A DNA stretch of 24,082 bases from a virus. This document shows positions 20,096 to 24,082 of this stretch, piece by piece. Position numbers and translations under genes: made by a program. The stretch is from positions 1 to 24,082 of IMG/VR virus record IMGVR_UViG_3300049825_000307; one strand, written 5' to 3'. Below the pieces are notes generated by a model. The model saw only the letters and a list, made by a program, of their open reading frames with translations, searched no databases and was not told where the DNA came from. Position 1 is the first letter of the stretch. Each line of letters opens with the position of its first letter.

Positions 20096-21859
20096 ATGCC
20101 TACTGTATCCGCCAGAGCAACAGCGACGGTCACATTGACATACGACGCAATCATCAACCTGTCTGTTGATCCGAATGAGTCTGTCGTCATCACTGTGTTG
20201 CGGGCTGGTGTCCAAGTTTTCGGGCATCGCACGTCACGAAGCCAAAGCGTCGGCCCATTTCTGGGTGGCGATGTCGTTTACATCACGGCTCAAAAAGGCG
20301 CAGCTGACTACACGCTGATTCAGTCGGGCACGCCTGATGTGATCGTCGTCAATGTCGGCACGGGCGATTCTGGCCCAAGAATCCAAGCCGTTCTGGACAG
20401 AGTCAAAGCGGCTGGACGGCGCAGTACGCCCATCATGATCGTGTCCTCTGGGGTGGTGACGCTGGATACAGGAATCATCGTTGATCCCTGGTTCCATGAC
20501 GTGGATTTCGATGGTGCCACTGTCACGTACACGCCCACTACTGGTGTGGCCATCACGATTCAGGGAACCACATCCAATGCGTTCACGCAGATCGTCGGGG
20601 GCGTGCAAAACCTCAACCTGCGCGGCCAGGTAACCGGCACATCTACCGGCATCCTGTTCACCGGCTCAGCTGTCGCGACTCGCACATCGGCCTCACTTCG
20701 CAAGGTGACCACCTACGGCTTTGATATTGGGATTGACTTCTTCAACTATGGCTATTTGACACATTTCCACGATGTCATCATTGACGGCTCCACCACCAAT
20801 GGGCTGCGCCAGCGCATCGGCGAGGACGCCGGGGAGAACATCAGCTGGCATGGCGGTGCGATCAGCAACGGCGCTGGGGTCGCAATTCTTGCGCAGGATG
20901 ACACGACCGAAATCAAGCTGTACGGCGTGAGCATTGATTACAACGTGCGGTGTTTTGATATCCAGAATGGCCGGGTTGAAATGCACGGCGGCCACATTGA
21001 ATTCAATGGCGGCACCGCGGTCAACGACCAGATCAAGTGCGCCGGGCAATCGTCGTTCCGCATGTTCGGCGGCTACTGGGTGGTCAACACCATCGGCGGC
21101 GCTGGCCCCTACGCCTACAGTCACCTGGTCAATGTGGTGGACACGAACTCGCAAGTCATTTTCTATAAAACTCATTTCGTCAACCATCGCAACACGTCGG
21201 ACCAGTGGGCGGTAGGTAATGGTCAGGTGACAACCGACCTCATCACATTTAACGTTCCCCTGATGCCGTATCGCTTTTTTGCGGGGAACAACTTGCTAAT
21301 CGATGGCGGTGGTGAGCAGACCACGCCCCGCGATTTTTGGTATGTGTATGCCGATGCGACCGGGGCCGGGGCAAGCCGAATGGTTGGCGCATCAGGGATG
21401 GCAGTTACGACGGACGCGGCGCCATCTGGGGGCGGTGCACGCACTGGCGCCCGCTCATTCAGGCTGCGCAAAGGGAACGTCGGCACTTCAACCGCCCAAA
21501 CATTTGCAATCATCATCCCGGTCACTGGCCTTGCTGGGCGCCGGATGTGTGCCAACCTATGGGCGCAGTCTGATTCGGCGTCAGGCCTGCACCAGATGAG
21601 TTTGCTGTGGGGTGCGCTGCGCAATCAAGACGCCATTGAGCGCCCCGTGTGGGCTCGCGAGGATGCGTTTGCCACCAACTTTTTCAGTGCAGCGATCCCA
21701 GCGGCAACAAGCCCGGCAAACTGGACACAAGTCGCCATCAACAACGGTGGGTTGATTGTCCCGCGCTGGGCAACCCACTTGCAGCTTCGGATTGACCTCA
21801 CGCTGACCACGGCGCTGTCATCTGTTTGGATTGACGATTTCACGGTAGAGGCCATCTGA
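20096..21859 (+). CDS. Tail spike with right-handed beta-helix
   Basis: 587 residues with AAAGG upstream. The first ~90 residues form a beta-rich virion-binding part; residues about 95-400 contain repeated short strands with Gly/Asn turns (IIVDPWFHDVDFDGATVTYT, VQNLNLRGQVTGTSTGILFT, FDIQNGRVEMHGGHIEFNG), the pattern of a pectate-lyase-like beta-helix; the C-terminal ~150 residues (RSFRLRKGNVGTSTAQTFAI to SSVWIDDFTVEAI) resemble a carbohydrate-binding jelly roll. It probably binds, and may cut, a surface polysaccharide of the host, fixing host range. No catalytic residues can be named. Confidence 0.82.
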   Translation: MPTVSARATATVTLTYDAIINLSVDPNESVVITVLRAGVQVFGHRTSRSQSVGPFLGGDVVYITAQKGAADYTLIQSGTPDVIVVNVGTGDSGPRIQAVLDRVKAAGRRSTPIMIVSSGVVTLDTGIIVDPWFHDVDFDGATVTYTPTTGVAITIQGTTSNAFTQIVGGVQNLNLRGQVTGTSTGILFTGSAVATRTSASLRKVTTYGFDIGIDFFNYGYLTHFHDVIIDGSTTNGLRQRIGEDAGENISWHGGAISNGAGVAILAQDDTTEIKLYGVSIDYNVRCFDIQNGRVEMHGGHIEFNGGTAVNDQIKCAGQSSFRMFGGYWVVNTIGGAGPYAYSHLVNVVDTNSQVIFYKTHFVNHRNTSDQWAVGNGQVTTDLITFNVPLMPYRFFAGNNLLIDGGGEQTTPRDFWYVYADATGAGASRMVGASGMAVTTDAAPSGGGARTGARSFRLRKGNVGTSTAQTFAIIIPVTGLAGRRMCANLWAQSDSASGLHQMSLLWGALRNQDAIERPVWAREDAFATNFFSAAIPAATSPANWTQVAINNGGLIVPRWATHLQLRIDLTLTTALSSVWIDDFTVEAI

Positions 21860-21860
21860 C

Positions 21861-23285
21861 GTGACCCCTTTTGTAGGGCCGAGCTTCAGCCTCATAGATG
21901 AGGCTGAAGTTGATTGTCAGCGGAGCATCAACATGCATCTGCAGGCGGTGGAGACGCCAAACGACAAGGCCCCGGCGCGGTTCATCCTCGTCAGCATGCC
22001 GGGGCGCAAGGCGTGGATGAGCGCCATCGGCGCACCGGTGCGGGCTGAGTTTTCCACGGCTGCAGGGCCTGGACAACGTGCTTTTGCGGTGGTCGGTGAC
22101 AAGCTGTACGAGGTATTTGCGGACCAGACACGCATAGAGCGCGGTACGCTGCTGACCTCGACTGGGCCTCTTCGCCTCGATTATGGAAACACGCAGCTAG
22201 TGGTGGTCGATGGGGATAACGGCTACGTACTTGCGCTGAGCACGAACACATTCACGCAGATCACGGCGGCGGGGTGGCGTGGAAGCAAAACAGTTAGTTT
22301 CCTCAACAACTACTTTGTTTTCTCCGATCCGGGCACAGGGGTCTACTACTGGAGCCAGATCGACGACGCGACCGACTTGGATGCGCTCGACTTTGCCACC
22401 GCCGAGTCACAGCCTGACAACCTCATCGCGGTAGTGGTGGATAACGAGGAATTGCGACTACTAGGCGCATCGACCTGTGAGATGGCCGCGCCCAGCGCCA
22501 CAACGACGTTTGCGAAGCGTCAGGGGGCGTCGGTAGGCATTGGCTGCATGGCCACTTACTCGGCACGCAGTGGGCTGGACAACGGGACAATTTTCCTTGG
22601 CGGCGACAGCAACGGCGGCGGCATCGTTTACATGATCCGGGGCTACCAGCCGCAGCGTGTGAGCACCATCGCCATCGAGTCGATTCTTAAAGAATCTACC
22701 GATCTTTCTGCGGCAACAAGCTACACATGGCAGCGCAAGGGGCTGACCTTTTACGCGCTGGACGCGCCGGGATTGGCTACGACGCTGGCTTACGAGGTGT
22801 CAACCGGCAGTTGGTTCGAGATCGCAGAGATTGACGATTACGGCCAGTTCGTCCCCTCAAAAGTCACATGCCATATGTACGCCTTCGGGAAGCATTTGTT
22901 AGGCGACTCGGACGGGAACATCAGCGAGATGGACGAGAACACCTATCAGAACTTGGGTGCCGCGCTGGTTCGAGAGCGCACCAGCCCGCACATGGTGAGC
23001 CCCGGATTGGGCTGGAATTCTCCGGCCGCCTTTGTGTTGTCGTGCAAGACGGGCGCCGCGCCTGTCGGTGTGACGCCGCTGGTTGAGCTGAGCTACAGCA
23101 ACGACAGCGGAGCGACTTGGAGCAACCCGCGCTTGAAGACGATGGGCGCCATTGGTGTGCATCTGATCCGCCTGGTCTGGCGAAACCTGGGGCGCTTCAA
23201 GGATCGCGTGTGGAAGCTGCGTTGCAGCGCAAATGCGCCGTTCACGATTGTCGATGTGTTCGTTGGCGACCCGGATCGGAGGTAA
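21861..23285 (+). CDS. Packaged-DNA stabilisation protein, P22 gp10-like
   Basis: 474 residues, close to the 472 of P22 gp10, from a GTG at 21861. The opening (MTPFVGPSFSLIDEAEVDCQ, RSINMHLQAVETP, FILVSMPGRKAW) is typical of the gp10-type tail-accessory family, and the body is a beta-propeller-like run of YEVF, RLDYGNTQLVVVDGDNGYVL, FLNNYFVFSDPGTGVYYWSQ, EELRLLGASTCEM. It seals the portal-adaptor channel after packaging and takes part in tail assembly. It follows the tail spike gene directly. Confidence 0.9.
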   Translation: MTPFVGPSFSLIDEAEVDCQRSINMHLQAVETPNDKAPARFILVSMPGRKAWMSAIGAPVRAEFSTAAGPGQRAFAVVGDKLYEVFADQTRIERGTLLTSTGPLRLDYGNTQLVVVDGDNGYVLALSTNTFTQITAAGWRGSKTVSFLNNYFVFSDPGTGVYYWSQIDDATDLDALDFATAESQPDNLIAVVVDNEELRLLGASTCEMAAPSATTTFAKRQGASVGIGCMATYSARSGLDNGTIFLGGDSNGGGIVYMIRGYQPQRVSTIAIESILKESTDLSAATSYTWQRKGLTFYALDAPGLATTLAYEVSTGSWFEIAEIDDYGQFVPSKVTCHMYAFGKHLLGDSDGNISEMDENTYQNLGAALVRERTSPHMVSPGLGWNSPAAFVLSCKTGAAPVGVTPLVELSYSNDSGATWSNPRLKTMGAIGVHLIRLVWRNLGRFKDRVWKLRCSANAPFTIVDVFVGDPDRR

Positions 23286-23288
23286 GCC

Positions 23289-23717
23289 ATGGCCCGCTTC
23301 AACCCGCCTTCGTACCGTATCCCGCTGGGCTTCGTGACCTTCAATAACCAGCGTTTTGATGTAGTGCCTGACAAGGTGTTTTTTGACTACCTGAACGACG
23401 TATTCGAGCGCATCGGCGGTGAGTCTGGTTTGTCCCCTGATGAAATTCTCGCCCTTGTTGCCTCTGAGTCCGCGATACAGCGCAGGCCAGCCAACAACCC
23501 GCTGCCAGAGGCCACGCCGATCCAACGCAGCAACACCGGCGAGGTGCAGGCCCTACGTGACCGGGTGCAGTCCCTCGAATCGCAGCTCAGCTCGGCCCGC
23601 TCACAGCATCAGGCCATTTCTCGTGCAATCGAAGACCTCCGCGCTGAGATGTGCCGCATGCCAAGCCTTGAGGCGCTCACCCGCCGAATCTCCGACCTTG
23701 AAGCCGTAACCCTCTGA
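23289..23717 (+). CDS. Coiled-coil virion protein in the tail-needle slot
   Basis: 142 residues with a strong GGAGG six bases upstream. N-terminus (FVTFNNQRFDVVPDKVFFDY, LNDVFERIGGE) matches the 'F...L..R.GG' motif of many small podoviral virion proteins. Residues about 82-142 (EVQALRDRVQSLESQLSSAR, ISRAIEDLRAEM) are heptad-like and predicted to be coiled coil. In P22 the gene after gp10 is the needle gp26, a trimeric coiled coil, so a needle or fibre role is attractive but unproved. Confidence 0.75.
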   Translation: MARFNPPSYRIPLGFVTFNNQRFDVVPDKVFFDYLNDVFERIGGESGLSPDEILALVASESAIQRRPANNPLPEATPIQRSNTGEVQALRDRVQSLESQLSSARSQHQAISRAIEDLRAEMCRMPSLEALTRRISDLEAVTL

Positions 23718-23724
23718 GGATCAC

Positions 23725-24066
23725 ATGGCAAACACTTTCTCCCAGCTTTTCGCGCCGGTTGTGCTCACCACCAGTTCTGCGGTGCTGTACACCATGCCGA
23801 CCTCGCCAACGAACACGATCCTCCGCAATGGGCGCATCAGGCTCACCAACACCACGGCAGGGATCGTCAGCGGAACGCTTTACGCCGATGTTGCGGCCAC
23901 GCCTTCGGCTGCAGCCAATGCCTGCTTGAGCGCGTACAACATAGCCGCCAACTCATTTGTTGATGTCGATCTTCCGGTATTGAAGGCTGGCGACACCTTG
24001 CGCGGCCTGGCATCGGCAAATACGTCGATCACAGTGCACCACGTTGACGGCTTCTTGGTGGCGTGA
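23725..24066 (+). CDS. Small beta-rich virion protein
   Basis: 113 residues with GAGGA upstream. Starts MANTFSQLFAPVVLTTSSAV and continues as a Thr/Ala-rich beta protein (NTILRNGRIRLTNTTAGIVS, LPVLKAGDTLRGLASANTS). This resembles a common group of short phage structural proteins that decorate heads or fibres. Its stop overlaps the next start by one base (TGATG). Confidence 0.75.
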   Translation: MANTFSQLFAPVVLTTSSAVLYTMPTSPTNTILRNGRIRLTNTTAGIVSGTLYADVAATPSAAANACLSAYNIAANSFVDVDLPVLKAGDTLRGLASANTSITVHHVDGFLVA

Positions 24067-24082
24067 TGAGGCTAACCTACAC
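24066..24082 (+). CDS. Start of next gene, cut by the window edge
   Basis: ATG at 24066 overlaps the preceding TGA (TGATG) and reads MRLTY to the edge. Only 17 bases are present; accepted because gene coupling in this genome is nearly universal. Confidence 0.35.

Noticed and set aside
20096-21859. Diversity-generating retroelement target in the tail spike
   Set aside because: No reverse transcriptase, template repeat or variable repeat is visible in the window.

Overview
The window is one contiguous stretch of a tailed double-stranded DNA phage or prophage genome. It is GC-rich and very tightly packed: most neighbouring genes share a 4-base ATGA or GTGA stop/start overlap. The portal, coat, adaptor and DNA-stabilisation proteins indicate a podovirus with a P22-like portal-tail module built on an SU10-type (DUF5309) coat protein. 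The small accessory genes look like those of phages of beta-proteobacteria (Burkholderiales, Comamonadaceae-like hosts); this host guess comes from remembered family resemblance, not a search. No integrase, CI-type repressor, holin, endolysin, tRNA or CRISPR array is visible, so lifestyle cannot be decided here.

Left arm (1-5144, minus strand, read right to left): an early leftward operon. From its promoter it encodes a 47-residue protein, several small phage proteins, a secreted outer-membrane beta-barrel protein, a small protein, an alanine-rich repeat protein, a one-pass membrane protein, a YqaJ-type exonuclease, a RecT-type annealing protein, a scrambled 42-codon frame, a DUF6948-like protein and the start of a Gly-Ser-Tyr repeat protein cut by the window edge. 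Exonuclease plus RecT form a two-component recombination system.

Control region (5145-5288): two divergent promoters with the same boxes (TTGACA, 17 bp, AACAAT) flank a 7+7 palindrome. The rightward promoter places its start at the first codon of a YdaS/Cro-like regulator, suggesting a leaderless mRNA.

Rightward early and middle genes (5289-11730): the YdaS-like regulator, a tandem 19-bp operator-like repeat, an O-like replication initiator with an internal iteron cluster (candidate origin), a second replication-associated protein, small genes, NinB, a NUMOD4/HNH homing-type endonuclease, a tandem paralogous pair, a YbcO-like HNH protein, RusA, a tiny membrane ORF nested in rusA, and a Cys4 zinc-finger protein in the position of a late antiterminator.

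Late switch (11731-11962): a candidate promoter, nested hairpins, an intrinsic terminator and another long stem, resembling the Q / pR' / tR' layout of lambda.

Right arm (11963-24082, plus strand): small and large terminase, portal, a small head protein, scaffold, coat, a terminator with a UUCG loop, two small capsid-surface candidates, a conserved small protein, a head-tail adaptor, a beta-helical tail spike, a P22 gp10-like stabilisation protein, a coiled-coil protein in the tail-needle slot, and a small beta-rich virion candidate. The window ends at the start of the next gene.
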